Origin: JBKECP01 sp047974765
Lineage (GTDB): Bacteria; Pseudomonadota; Gammaproteobacteria; Pseudomonadales; Halieaceae
Length of the DNA stretch: 64,000 bases
Direction of reading: 5' to 3'
Assembly (NCBI GenBank): GCA_047974765.1
Contig: JBKECP010000009.1
Span: 186,001-250,000, forward strand
Shown here: positions 51,410 to 60,346 of the stretch, piece after piece
Layout of the letters: every line of letters starts with the position of its first letter
Numbering within the stretch: the first letter of the stretch is position 1
Notes under the pieces: model-generated
The model's database searches: none
What the model was told of the DNA's origin: nothing
Seen by the model: only the letters and a program-made list of their open reading frames with translations
Made by a program: the position numbers and the translations under genes

Positions 51410-53212
51410 ATGAAAAAAGAACACCTTATGCGCAGCGTTATAACAAAAGCATTTTTGACAGTAATTTATATGTGGTTTTATTCACTGCCATCACTTGCTG
51501 GTGCAGCCAGTGACAGTGATAACTTTTACCAGTTGCTCGATGAACACTGGCAACATTCGCTACAGGAACAGGTCTGGTTTCGACGCGACCCGGATTCCTT
51601 TCGTATGGATGGCAGGTTGCCGTCCCTTGGCCCTGAAGCCCGTTTGCGCAGACACCACTATAACGAACAGGTATTGAGTACGCTGGCAAAGATCGAACCG
51701 GCGGTGCTGACACCGTCAGAACAGGTGAGTTATGCCGTATTCAGCTATGAACGACAGGCTGAACGCGCGGCTTTTGCCCAGCTAAATCACTATTTTCCAT
51801 TGACCAACCGTACCAGCTGGCAGAGCTATTTTGTTAATGCACCGGAAAATATGTCGTTTTTAAACAAGAAAGATTACGACCGTTATCTGTTGAGCCTTGC
51901 CGACTATCCTCGTTACAACGCTGAAAATATAGCACGCATGGAGGAGGCGGTGGATCGTGGCCTGACGCACTATTGTGGTTCGATGCAGGGTTTTGAAAAC
52001 AGTATCAGCGACAGTATCGTCAGTGATGTGACCCGCTCGGCACTCTATCAGCCGTTTCAAAATATGCCTGAATCCATTGCCGGGGATGATCGCAAGCATC
52101 TGCGTGAACGGGGGCAGCAGATTATCAGTGAAGCCGTATTACCGGCTTTTCGGGAGTTTCTTGAGTTCTATCTTGAAGAATATAGCGAACACTGCCGTCA
52201 GGCACCGGGTATAGACAGTGTGGAAGGAGGTGCAGATTACTACCGTTATCTGGTTGGTTTTTATACCACGACAGATTTAAGTCCCGGGCAGGTTCACAAG
52301 CTTGGACTGGCGGAGGTGGAGCGTATCAGGGCAGAGATGGAGGCTGTTATCGCCGGAGTGGGCTTTAACGGCAGTTTTGCTGACTTTCTGACTTTTTTGC
52401 GCAGCGATCCACGTTTTTATACCGATACGCCAGAGGACTTGATGGAAAAAGTTTCACGTATCGCCAAGCGCATGGATGGTCAGCTGCCGCGTCTGTTTGC
52501 AACACTACCGCGCAATACTTATGACATAAAAGCTGTGCCGACACTGATCGCTGAGCGGACAACCAGTGCTTATTATGTGCCGGCATCGGGGGATGATCGC
52601 ACGCCCGGAACTTATTTTATTAACACATCCCGGCTCGACAGCCGTCCACTTTATGCAATGGAAGCATTAAGTTTTCATGAGGCGGTGCCGGGCCACCATT
52701 TGCAAAATGCCATTGCCCAGGAAGCCGATATCCCGGCTTTTCGCCGTTATCTCAATCACAGTGCTTTTACTGAAGGCTGGGGTTTGTACAGTGAGCGTTT
52801 GGGGCTGGAGGTTGGTTTTTACAGCGATCCTTACAGTAATTTTGGTCGTCTGGCCTATGAGATGTGGCGGGCTTGTCGCCTGGTAGTGGACACGGGTATT
52901 CACGCCTATGGCTGGAGCCGCCAGCAGGCAATTGATTATCTGGCAGACAATACGGCATTGAGTGTGCATGAAGCTACGGCGGAGATTGATCGTTATATTA
53001 CCTTGCCGGGGCAGGCGCTGGGTTATAAGGTTGGTGAGATTAAAATCCGTGAGCTGCGACAAAGGGCCGAACAGACACTGGCTGGAGATTTTGATTTGCG
53101 TGATTTTCACGATGTACTGCTGCGCAACGGCTCGTTGCCGATTGCTGTACTGGAAGACCAGGTTAATAAGTACTTGCTGGAACGCATGTCCAGCCGGGAG
53201 GCTGAGCACTGA
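51410..53212 (+). CDS. Exported DUF885 family protein (putative metallopeptidase)
   Basis: A 600-residue secreted protein of the DUF885 family. The signal peptide ends near Leu-Ala-Gly-Ala-Ala at about residue 33. The C-terminal half has the family motif Phe-His-Glu-Ala-Val-Pro-Gly-His-His near 421-429, resembling an HExxxGHH zinc site, and a following Phe-Thr-Glu-Gly-Trp-Gly-Leu-Tyr-Ser-Glu near 452-461 that would supply the third ligand. Peptidase activity is inferred. Two starts are possible (51410 and 51428); neither has a strong ribosome site. Its TGA overlaps the ATG of the TSUP permease by one base. The 292-base gap before it has no gene. Confidence 0.85.
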   Translation: MKKEHLMRSVITKAFLTVIYMWFYSLPSLAGAASDSDNFYQLLDEHWQHSLQEQVWFRRDPDSFRMDGRLPSLGPEARLRRHHYNEQVLSTLAKIEPAVLTPSEQVSYAVFSYERQAERAAFAQLNHYFPLTNRTSWQSYFVNAPENMSFLNKKDYDRYLLSLADYPRYNAENIARMEEAVDRGLTHYCGSMQGFENSISDSIVSDVTRSALYQPFQNMPESIAGDDRKHLRERGQQIISEAVLPAFREFLEFYLEEYSEHCRQAPGIDSVEGGADYYRYLVGFYTTTDLSPGQVHKLGLAEVERIRAEMEAVIAGVGFNGSFADFLTFLRSDPRFYTDTPEDLMEKVSRIAKRMDGQLPRLFATLPRNTYDIKAVPTLIAERTTSAYYVPASGDDRTPGTYFINTSRLDSRPLYAMEALSFHEAVPGHHLQNAIAQEADIPAFRRYLNHSAFTEGWGLYSERLGLEVGFYSDPYSNFGRLAYEMWRACRLVVDTGIHAYGWSRQQAIDYLADNTALSVHEATAEIDRYITLPGQALGYKVGEIKIRELRQRAEQTLAGDFDLRDFHDVLLRNGSLPIAVLEDQVNKYLLERMSSREAEH

Positions 53213-54033
53213 TGGAAGTTCTGATGCAATGGCTGCCAATGCTAGCTATTCTGGTCGGCAGCGGGATTGTGGCGGGGGTGATGGCCGGACTGCTCGGCGT
53301 TGGTGGTGGTATTGTTATTGTACCTGTACTGGAGAGCGCACTGGCCATGATGGGTGTTGATCCCGCTGTGCGCATGCATATTGCTGTAGCCACCTCGCTG
53401 GCCATTATCGTACCTACCTCCCTGTCTTCTGCCCGCGCCCACCATGCCCGCGGCAGTATCGATATAACGATCGTGCGCGCCTGGGGTTTGTTTATCCTGG
53501 TGGGCTCGGTAATGGGTACCTGGCTGGCCAGTCGCATGGACAGTGGCGTACTGACACTGATGTTTGGCTGTGTGGCCATACTGGTGGCTGTAAAACTGGC
53601 TTTGCCGATGGATGGTTATCATGTTCAGGGTATCAGCTGGCACAGTGGTCCCCTGCGTATTGTGCCGCTGCTGATTGGTGGCCTGTCGAGCATGATCGGT
53701 ATTGGTGGTGGCAGTTTTTCGGTGCCTTCGCTAACACTGCTTGGTGTGGATATGCGCCGCGCAGTTGGCACTTCGGCATTGTTTGGGCTGTTGATCAGTC
53801 TGCCGGGGGCGCTGGCCTATGTTGTATCAGGCTGGCAGGACCCACGTATGCCCGATGGCAATATCGGTTATGTCAGTCTGGTTGGTCTGGTTTGTATTGC
53901 TCCAACGACAGTGCTGGCGGCACCGCTGGGCGTCAAACTTGCTCACCGTTTGTCGCAGCGTACGCTGTCGGTAGTTTTTGCTGTCTTTTTACTGAGTGTA
54001 GGTGGCCGCATGCTGCTGCGCGGGCTGAGCTGA
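53212..54033 (+). CDS. TSUP / TauE-SafE family permease
   Basis: A 273-residue inner-membrane protein with about eight hydrophobic segments. The two family motifs appear once in each half: Gly-Leu-Leu-Gly-Val-Gly-Gly-Gly near 24-31 and Ile-Gly-Ile-Gly-Gly-Gly near 162-167, the latter followed by Ser-Phe-Ser-Val-Pro. TSUP proteins move sulfite, sulfoacetate or other small organosulfur or organic anions; the substrate here is unknown. It is translationally coupled to the upstream DUF885 gene, though a shared role is not obvious. Confidence 0.9.
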   Translation: MEVLMQWLPMLAILVGSGIVAGVMAGLLGVGGGIVIVPVLESALAMMGVDPAVRMHIAVATSLAIIVPTSLSSARAHHARGSIDITIVRAWGLFILVGSVMGTWLASRMDSGVLTLMFGCVAILVAVKLALPMDGYHVQGISWHSGPLRIVPLLIGGLSSMIGIGGGSFSVPSLTLLGVDMRRAVGTSALFGLLISLPGALAYVVSGWQDPRMPDGNIGYVSLVGLVCIAPTTVLAAPLGVKLAHRLSQRTLSVVFAVFLLSVGGRMLLRGLS

Positions 54034-54064
54034 TCGCCAGTATAAGCAGTTCGACAGCCTGCGG

Positions 54065-54253
54065 ATATTATCAATCCGGCAGTCAAACAGATGAATTCTT
54101 CACTATTTGCTTGATTTGCTTGATTTGCTTGTGCTCGAAAAACCGGGAAATTTGTAAAGTCCCTTGTTTTTAACGGTTCGCACTGGCTTTAGCCAGCGGC
54201 GGTGCATCCATGCACCGCAAATTAATCCGGCTGAATGTCTGTCGGATCAAGAG
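54065..54253 (-). mobile_element. MITE-like multi-hairpin repeat, copy B (diverged)
   Basis: Same orientation and element order as copy A. Perfect hairpins are GCGGTGCAT/ATGCACCGC (54199-54218) and CTGGCT/AGCCAG (54183-54196); GGGAAATTT/AAAGTCCC is imperfect. The arm that forms the AT hairpin in the other copies is expanded here into three tandem 9-base units ATTTGCTTG (54105-54131). The right end overlaps the last codons of the nitronate monooxygenase gene. Confidence 0.65.
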
Positions 54254-55218
54254 TAAGGCAGTGACAGTCGCGCACGCGCAGCTGCGTATTCTTTTTTCAG
54301 GCGTTCGATGACAACGGCGGTCGGAGTGACTTCTGTAATTGCGCCGATACCCTGGCCACAGCCCCAGATATCCTTCCAGGCTTTGGCTCCCGTATTGCCC
54401 CCGGAGCCGAAATTCATGGCTGAAGGGTCACTCTCGGGCAGATTTTTGGGGTCCAGTCCCGCCGCTTCGATGGAAGGGCGCAGATAGTTGCCGTGTACGC
54501 CAGTAAATAAGTTGGTGTAAACAATATCATCGGCATTGCAATCTACAATGGCCTGTTTGTAACTGCCTTCGGCATTGGCCTCCTCGGTAGCGATAAACGC
54601 CGAACCGATATAACCCAGATCGGCACCCATGGCCTGGGCACCGAGAATGGCATCGCCACTGGCGATAGCGCCGGATAATAATAATGGCCCATCAAACCAC
54701 TGGCGGATTTCCTGAATCAGGGCAAAAGGTGAAAGTGTACCGGCGTGACCACCGGCGCCGGTTGCCACGGCAATCAGGCCATCGGCACCTTTTTCAATAG
54801 CTTTTTTGGCAAAGTAATTGTTGATGATGTCATGAAAGACCAGACCGCCGTAGGTGTGTACGGCTTCATTGACAAATTCCTTGGCACCCAGCGAGGTAAT
54901 CACGATCGGTACCTTGTATTTCACGCACATTTCTAAATCGTGCTCCAGGCGATTATTGGAGTTATGCACAATCTGGTTGACGGCAAAGGGGGCTGCCGGT
55001 TGATCTGGATTAGCCTGGTTGTAGGCGTCGAGCTCTTCGGTAATCTGTTGTAACCAGTGCTCAAATGCTTCGGCTGGCCGCGCATTCAGAGAAGGAAAGG
55101 AGCCGACGATGCCAGCCTTGCACTGGGCGATGACCAGCTCGGGGTTGGAGATAATAAACAGTGGAGAGCCAACAACGGGTAGTTGCAAGCGGCTTGATAG
55201 GGATTCGGGAAGTGCCAT
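54247..55218 (-). CDS. Nitronate monooxygenase (NAD(P)H-independent NPD family)
   Basis: A 323-residue flavin-dependent TIM-barrel enzyme. It starts with a Leu-Gln-Leu-Pro-Val-Val-Gly-Ser-Pro-Leu-Phe segment, has Ala-Gly-Ile-Val-Gly-Ser-Phe-Pro near 35-42, a Gly-Ala-Gly-Gly-His-Ala-Gly segment near 155-161 (with the catalytic histidine), and Leu-Leu-Ser-Gly-Ala-Ile-Ala-Ser-Gly near 175-183, fitting nitronate monooxygenase, which oxidises alkyl nitronates. It is divergent from a PadR regulator with paired palindromes between them, so PadR is the likely controller. Its last codons lie inside a repeat. Confidence 0.9.
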   Translation of the reverse strand: MALPESLSSRLQLPVVGSPLFIISNPELVIAQCKAGIVGSFPSLNARPAEAFEHWLQQITEELDAYNQANPDQPAAPFAVNQIVHNSNNRLEHDLEMCVKYKVPIVITSLGAKEFVNEAVHTYGGLVFHDIINNYFAKKAIEKGADGLIAVATGAGGHAGTLSPFALIQEIRQWFDGPLLLSGAIASGDAILGAQAMGADLGYIGSAFIATEEANAEGSYKQAIVDCNADDIVYTNLFTGVHGNYLRPSIEAAGLDPKNLPESDPSAMNFGSGGNTGAKAWKDIWGCGQGIGAITEVTPTAVVIERLKKEYAAARARLSLPYS

Positions 55219-55263
55219 AGCCAGAGTTCCTCTATTTGTTGGGCATATGTCAAAGTATACTGC

Positions 55264-55309
55264 TATGCAATTTATTGCATAATATAAAAATATGCAAATT
55301 TTTGTATAT
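55264..55309. promoter_or_regulatory. Two palindromes, candidate PadR operators
   Basis: TATGCAAT-TT-ATTGCATA (55264-55281) is perfect. ATATGCAAA-TT-TTTGTATAT (55290-55309) has one mismatch. Both share the ATGCAA half-site and their centres are about 27 bases apart. They lie in the 141-base divergent region between the nitronate monooxygenase and padR starts, a position suited to repress both genes. Confidence 0.6.
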
Positions 55310-55359
55310 CAAGTCAGAGCGGGCTATGCTGAACACACCTGTTGCAGACGGATGATTTT

Positions 55360-55914
55360 ATGGCCCTGTCGCATGCGATTATGACGGCCCTGCTCGAAGA
55401 TGATATGTCAGGTTACGAGCTGGCCAAGGCTTTTGATGTTTCACTCGGATTATTCTGGCGGGCCAGTCACCAGCAGATCTACCAGGAGCTGCGCAAGCTG
55501 GTTGGCAAGGCCTATCTTGATCGGGAAACTGTTGCCCAGCAGGGCAAGCCGGATAAAATTATCCATCGCCTGACTGATGTTGGCCGTGAGGCATTGGCCG
55601 AATGGATCTGGCAGGAAAGTCGGGTGCAGGGAGCAAAGGATGATTTATGGGTCAAGCTTTATAACCTGAATTCAAACAATGTTTCCCGCCTTGCCGAAGA
55701 AATCAGTGGTCGTAGAGACGAAATGATGAACCGGCTTTATCTTTATGAAAAAATTCGTCGTCGTCACTATGCGGACCCTGAAACACTGCCAGTGCGGCGC
55801 AAGGGGGTTTATCTTGCCCTGATTGCAGGTATTGCCCAGGGTGAGCATTTTCTGGCCTGGTGTGATCAGGCACTGGAAATGATGGCACGTATTGAATCTG
55901 CTGAAGACGCATAG
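55360..55914 (+). CDS. PadR family transcriptional regulator
   Basis: A 184-residue regulator. The N-terminal winged helix (about 1-85) has the PadR pattern Ser-His-Ala-Ile-Met-Thr-Ala-Leu-Leu-Glu-x-x-Met-Ser-Gly-Tyr-Glu-Leu-Ala-Lys and His-Gln-Gln-Ile-Tyr-Gln-Glu-Leu. The C-terminal alpha domain (about 95-180) is the dimerising Vir-type helix set. The ATG at 55360 is chosen because it gives the usual short N-terminus; an upstream start at 55342 adds six residues. It is divergent from the nitronate monooxygenase gene, its probable target; the effector may be a nitro compound or an aromatic acid, which is inference. Confidence 0.9.
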   Translation: MALSHAIMTALLEDDMSGYELAKAFDVSLGLFWRASHQQIYQELRKLVGKAYLDRETVAQQGKPDKIIHRLTDVGREALAEWIWQESRVQGAKDDLWVKLYNLNSNNVSRLAEEISGRRDEMMNRLYLYEKIRRRHYADPETLPVRRKGVYLALIAGIAQGEHFLAWCDQALEMMARIESAEDA

Positions 55915-55970
55915 CCTGTGGACAAGCCCTTGGGCATAATGCGGTTCTCACTTTGCCTGGCACAAAGAAC

Positions 55971-57668
55971 ATGTACCACCAGTATTTTGGCCTGAAGGAA
56001 GCGCCATTTTCGATTGCGGTCAATCCCCGCTATCTGTTTATGAGTCCTCGCCACCGCGATGCACTGGCGCACCTGCTTTACGGTATAGGTTCCGGTGGTT
56101 TTATTTTACTCAGCGGTGAGGTGGGGACCGGCAAAACCACTATTAACCGCTGCCTGCTGGAGCAATTGCCTGATGATACCGATGTTGCCATTATTCTGAA
56201 CCCGGCTCTGGATGCGCTTGAGTTGTTGGCCAGTGTTTGTGATGAGCTGGGTATTGATACCGCAGTAGATACTATGAGTCTCAAATTATTGACTGATGCT
56301 TTGCATCAGTTTCTGCTTGAGAACTATCAGCGTGGACGCAAGACGGTATTGTTAATTGATGAGGCCCAGCATTTGAGCTTTGATGTGCTGGAACAAATCC
56401 GTTTGCTGACCAATCTTGAAACCCACTCGCAAAAATTGTTGCAGATAGTGCTGGTAGGTCAGCCTGAACTGGCGGCTATGTTACAACGGCCACAACTGCG
56501 CCAGCTCAATCAGCGTATCAGTGCACGTTACGAACTGGCTGCTTTGAACGCTTCAGAAAGTGCGGCCTATGTTCGCCATCGCTTGCAGGTGGCTGGGCTG
56601 AGTGCTGGTCAGACACTGTTTTCAGCAGGGGCGCTGCGGGCTGTGCATCGTTACAGCGGTGGTATTCCCCGCTTGATTAATCTGGTTTGTGACCGCGCTT
56701 TGCTGGGAGCTTACGGCAGGGATTGTAACCAGGTTGATGCTGCCATGATTCGCAGTGCCGCTCGTGAAGTTATGGGGGCGCAGGTGCGTACTACTCGCTC
56801 GCCCTGGTTGATATTTGCTGTTTTGCTAACAGTCATGCTGTTGGCTGTTGGCTTGTACCGATGGCAGCGCACTGATTTTGGTACGGCTGAAGCACAAGCT
56901 GAGCTGTACGCCCGACCCACAGCTGTTGCGGGTATGACCGATAAAGCCGCACCGACAACTGAAGTTGTTGCGCCTTTGATACAAAGGCCGGATAAATCGC
57001 AACCTGCTGCCACGGAAGCGGTAGAAGATACGGTGTCGCGTGAGATAAGTGCCCTCACTGATACCCGTTGGCTGATGCCGCCAGATGTCGCTGCACGTTA
57101 TCTTTGGTCATTGTATGGAGTGGCTCTGCCGCCGGTTGATGCTTGTCCCCAAAACGTCGAGGAAAGCCTTGTTTGCTACCGGGGGCAAACTCGTAGCTGG
57201 GATGTACTGGCTGCGTATAAGCGACCGGTATTTCTGGATTTGCGCAATGAGGCGGGCTATCCGGCAGGGGCTGTTTTAATCAGTGTTGAGGCCCGGCAGG
57301 CCCGGGTGATGAGCGACAACGGCATGCAGCTGGTGCCTTTGTCCAGACTGGCGTCCTTGTGGAATGGAGGCTTTTACCTGCTTTGGCGGCCACCGGAGGG
57401 CTTTGATGGCTCACTGGCTCCTGGCGATCAGGGGGTGGCAGTGGCCGAGGTGGCGCGTCTGTTTGCACAGCTTGATGGTCAGAGCAGGGTATTGGCCACT
57501 ACGGTTTTTAACCGCGCTCTGGAACAGCGGGTGCGATTGTTTCAGCAGGAACAGCAGTTACAGCCCGATGGGGTTGTTGGTGTAATGACACTGTTGCGCC
57601 TCAACCAGTTATTACACATTGATACCTTGCAGGCTCTGGGCCTGAATATCGCGGAGGATCGCAAATGA
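55971..57668 (+). CDS. gspA: Type II secretion ATPase GspA (ExeA-like)
   Basis: A 565-residue protein that works with GspB to place the secretin in the cell wall. The AAA ATPase domain begins Tyr-x-x-Phe-Gly-Leu-Lys-Glu-Ala-Pro-Phe-Ser, has Walker A Gly-Glu-Val-Gly-Thr-Gly-Lys-Thr near 49-56 and Walker B Leu-Leu-Ile-Asp-Glu-Ala-Gln near 122-128. A single transmembrane segment lies near 275-293. The periplasmic part ends with a peptidoglycan-binding type 1 domain (last about 70 residues; Gln-Gln-Leu-Gln-Pro-Asp-Gly-Val-Val-Gly). The ATG at 55971 gives the standard family start. No other secretion-system genes are in the window. Confidence 0.9.
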   Translation: MYHQYFGLKEAPFSIAVNPRYLFMSPRHRDALAHLLYGIGSGGFILLSGEVGTGKTTINRCLLEQLPDDTDVAIILNPALDALELLASVCDELGIDTAVDTMSLKLLTDALHQFLLENYQRGRKTVLLIDEAQHLSFDVLEQIRLLTNLETHSQKLLQIVLVGQPELAAMLQRPQLRQLNQRISARYELAALNASESAAYVRHRLQVAGLSAGQTLFSAGALRAVHRYSGGIPRLINLVCDRALLGAYGRDCNQVDAAMIRSAAREVMGAQVRTTRSPWLIFAVLLTVMLLAVGLYRWQRTDFGTAEAQAELYARPTAVAGMTDKAAPTTEVVAPLIQRPDKSQPAATEAVEDTVSREISALTDTRWLMPPDVAARYLWSLYGVALPPVDACPQNVEESLVCYRGQTRSWDVLAAYKRPVFLDLRNEAGYPAGAVLISVEARQARVMSDNGMQLVPLSRLASLWNGGFYLLWRPPEGFDGSLAPGDQGVAVAEVARLFAQLDGQSRVLATTVFNRALEQRVRLFQQEQQLQPDGVVGVMTLLRLNQLLHIDTLQALGLNIAEDRK

Positions 57669-57702
57669 TACCTGTACATAATGTCTGCGGCAGGTGTTTT
57701 TT

Positions 57703-58635
57703 GTGTCGCTGATACTGGATGCAATTAATCGCTCCCAGCGCGAGCAGGCTGTAAACAGTGATGTGCCCGGGCTGGAAAACCGTCACTATCAAGAGACCAC
57801 TACTATTAGTCGCCATCACCGGATACATATGATACTGATTGCGGCATTGATCGTTGCCCTGATTGTCATTGGCTGGTTATTGCTTAAGCCTGCTGTGCAG
57901 GAGCGGCGTGCTTCGGTAGAGCCTGTCATCGAAAATGCCCGGATAGCGAACAGTACAGTGGTGGCGCCTGTTGTAAGTTCACCGCCGGAAACGGCCAAAA
58001 CAGCCCGGCATATGGAGTCTGCCCCTGTAAACGCTGCTGCTTCTTCGCCTGAACAGGCAACAGCGGTTACTGCCAGTGCATATGTAGCATCCGGTAGGGT
58101 TGCACCTTCTGTTGAAGGTGCTGCGGCTTCTGCCAAACCTTCCGCCAGATCCTCTGCCAAAGTTGCTGCGCTGTATGCCGGGTATTCGGATGTGGCTGCT
58201 GAACCCGATACCAGGGAACAATATGTGACATCTGTAACTGTTGATACAGAAAAAACGGTCAATGTGAAAAAGACAGGCAATAGGGCAGAGGTCGATGATC
58301 ATCGTGAGGAAGCACTGGATGTAGCCAGCATGCTGGCGATGGCTCAAAGTGAGCTTGCGCAAAAAGAAGCACAGGTGCAGATACATGTGGCGCCCTTTAT
58401 CAGTGAACTGTCCCAGCAGCGCAAGGATGCCATTCCAACCCTGCTTTACAGCGCACATAACTATCGCGGGCAGGGAGGTGCTTCAACAGTGCTGATTAAC
58501 GGTAAAACAGTCCGTGCGGGTGAAAATATTGGCAAAGGGGTTCGGGTGGATGAAATTCTGCCAGATGCAGTTGTATTGCGTTTTCAAGGTGAACAGTTTC
58601 GTCTGAGGGCGCTGAACAGCTGGGTCAATCTGTGA
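57703..58635 (+). CDS. gspB: Type II secretion protein GspB
   Basis: A 310-residue partner of GspA. It begins Ser-Leu-Ile-Leu-Asp-Ala-Ile-Asn-Arg-Ser, the usual GspB start, has one transmembrane segment near 45-64, then a long low-complexity Ala/Ser/Val-rich linker (about 75-205) and a C-terminal T2SSB domain (about 240-310) with Tyr-Ser-Ala-His-x-Tyr, Val-Leu-Ile-Asn-Gly-Lys and Ile-Leu-Pro-Asp-Ala-Val-Val-Leu-Arg-Phe. GTG 57703 is preferred over GTG 57694 because it has GGCAGG 8 bases upstream and gives the family N-terminus. It starts 34 bases after gspA. Confidence 0.88.
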   Translation: MSLILDAINRSQREQAVNSDVPGLENRHYQETTTISRHHRIHMILIAALIVALIVIGWLLLKPAVQERRASVEPVIENARIANSTVVAPVVSSPPETAKTARHMESAPVNAAASSPEQATAVTASAYVASGRVAPSVEGAAASAKPSARSSAKVAALYAGYSDVAAEPDTREQYVTSVTVDTEKTVNVKKTGNRAEVDDHREEALDVASMLAMAQSELAQKEAQVQIHVAPFISELSQQRKDAIPTLLYSAHNYRGQGGASTVLINGKTVRAGENIGKGVRVDEILPDAVVLRFQGEQFRLRALNSWVNL

Positions 58636-58712
58636 TATGGCCGCGCCGTGTTGAAAATCTGTTTTTATCATTAGTGCAACAGGTATTTATCGTCGGTCCG
58701 GGTGGCAGGGGT

Positions 58713-60278
58713 TTACGTTGGCTGAATAATCACTTCCATACCATGCCTGGCCAGTATGTTTTTTTCCTGTTCGAGTTCCCAGGCGGTGAGAGGGTGTTCC
58801 TGTAGCCAGCCATCAGGTAATACCAGTGTCAGTGAATCAGGTGTAAATTTAAGTTCGGATTCAGGAAGTTGTTCCAGTCGCTCAACATGTTTGAATAAAA
58901 AAGCCAGACGCAACAGGGTTATCAGCCGCAGCAATCGCGGCCATTCGGTTTCAGGAAATTCAGCCCAGGTGGCAGCGTCCAGCTTGCCGCGGTGAGTCTG
59001 TGCCAGCAGCGCCAGCTGTTCCTGCTCTTCCTGGGAAAAACCGGGCAGGTCAGCATTGCGCAGTAGATAGGCTGAATGGCGGTAGTAGTGTTTGTGTGAA
59101 ATAGCTTTGCCGATATCCAGTGTTGCCGCGGCCCGCCGCAGCAGGCGCCGATCTGATGACGTTAGCCCCCAGCTTTGACGGGATGCCTCGTAGAGTATTT
59201 GTACCCGTCGTTCAACAATGGCAGCCACTGGACAGTCGACTGAATAACGCTGCATCAGTGCGTTGATCGTACGTTCGCGCACATCCTCGTGAGACAGGCG
59301 TCCCATCAAATCGTAAATCACCCCTTCACGCAGTGCACCCCTGGAGGTGCGCATTGTCTGAATACCAAGGGTGTCAAAGAGCGCTCGGGTAATGGCGATA
59401 CCCGCCACAATGACATTGCGCCGCTGGGGCGACAGACCACGTAATTTGAGAGTGTCGAAATGTTTGTATTTCAACACTTTCTGTTCGAGCTTGAGGAGGG
59501 ATGAAGCATCGATGCCGCTACTGCACCAGCCGTATTCGGTGACAATACCCTCAATGGCATGCAGGGTGCCTGATGAGCCGACACAGTCCACCCACAAATC
59601 ACTGCGAAAATCATGGCGCACATAGGAAATTTCGAGTTTTGCTTTTTTATAGGCTGAACGGAAGTTTTCGGCACTGATATTGCCTTGTGCGAAGAACTCG
59701 CGGGAATAGGAGACACAGCCCATTTGCAGACTTTCCAGTGAGCGGGGCTCAAAACGTTCGCCCACAATCAACTCGGTGCTGCCGCCGCCAATGTCGATGA
59801 CCAGGCGGGCCTGGGCGTCATCCGCCAGCGTATGCGCCACGCCGAGATAGACCAGGCGGGCTTCTTCACGACCGTAAATAATATCCACCGCCCTGCCCAG
59901 CAGCTCGCGGGCAGGGCGGGTAAAGTCCCGCCGGTTTTTGGCAACCCGCAGAGTATGGGTGGCCACAATTCGCAACCGCTCCGGTTCCACCGCACCCAGT
60001 AATTGGCCAAAGCGGGCCAGACACTCCAAGCCCCGATTAATGGCTTCCTCACTGAGACAGCCATTTTCCAGACCGGCTCCCAGCTGGACCTTTTCCGCCA
60101 GTTTTTCCACCGGACGCATTTCGCCGTGTTCGACACGAACAACAATGAGATGAAATGAATTACTGCCAAGATCAATGGCTGCCAGCAGGCTGCCGTCGGC
60201 GAGTGCTTCCTGAGAGTCTGCTTCGATGTTCCGGGACACGATAGCGGATACTTCCTGCGTGAAGATAATGCTACACAT
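58713..60278 (-). CDS. ppx: Exopolyphosphatase, Ppx/GppA family
   Basis: A protein of about 521 residues that hydrolyses polyphosphate (or pppGpp) in the cytoplasm. The ASKHA-fold N-terminus has Ala-Ala-Ile-Asp-Leu-Gly-Ser-Asn-Ser-Phe-His-Leu and a second phosphate loop Val-Ile-Asp-Ile-Gly-Gly-Gly-Ser-Thr-Glu near 160-169. A C-terminal HD-like helical domain begins near 310 (Ser-His-Lys-His-Tyr-Tyr-Arg-His-Ser). The length fits Ppx. The start is unsure: ATG 60278 is used, while GTG 60239 (after AGGA) would give a start closer to characterised proteins. Confidence 0.9.
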   Translation of the reverse strand: MCSIIFTQEVSAIVSRNIEADSQEALADGSLLAAIDLGSNSFHLIVVRVEHGEMRPVEKLAEKVQLGAGLENGCLSEEAINRGLECLARFGQLLGAVEPERLRIVATHTLRVAKNRRDFTRPARELLGRAVDIIYGREEARLVYLGVAHTLADDAQARLVIDIGGGSTELIVGERFEPRSLESLQMGCVSYSREFFAQGNISAENFRSAYKKAKLEISYVRHDFRSDLWVDCVGSSGTLHAIEGIVTEYGWCSSGIDASSLLKLEQKVLKYKHFDTLKLRGLSPQRRNVIVAGIAITRALFDTLGIQTMRTSRGALREGVIYDLMGRLSHEDVRERTINALMQRYSVDCPVAAIVERRVQILYEASRQSWGLTSSDRRLLRRAAATLDIGKAISHKHYYRHSAYLLRNADLPGFSQEEQEQLALLAQTHRGKLDAATWAEFPETEWPRLLRLITLLRLAFLFKHVERLEQLPESELKFTPDSLTLVLPDGWLQEHPLTAWELEQEKNILARHGMEVIIQPT

Positions 60279-60346
60279 AGTAGCGGATTGCTCTCGTTGG
60301 CGCACACTGAATATAAGGTGAAAAAAGATGACAGGTATTGTCGATG

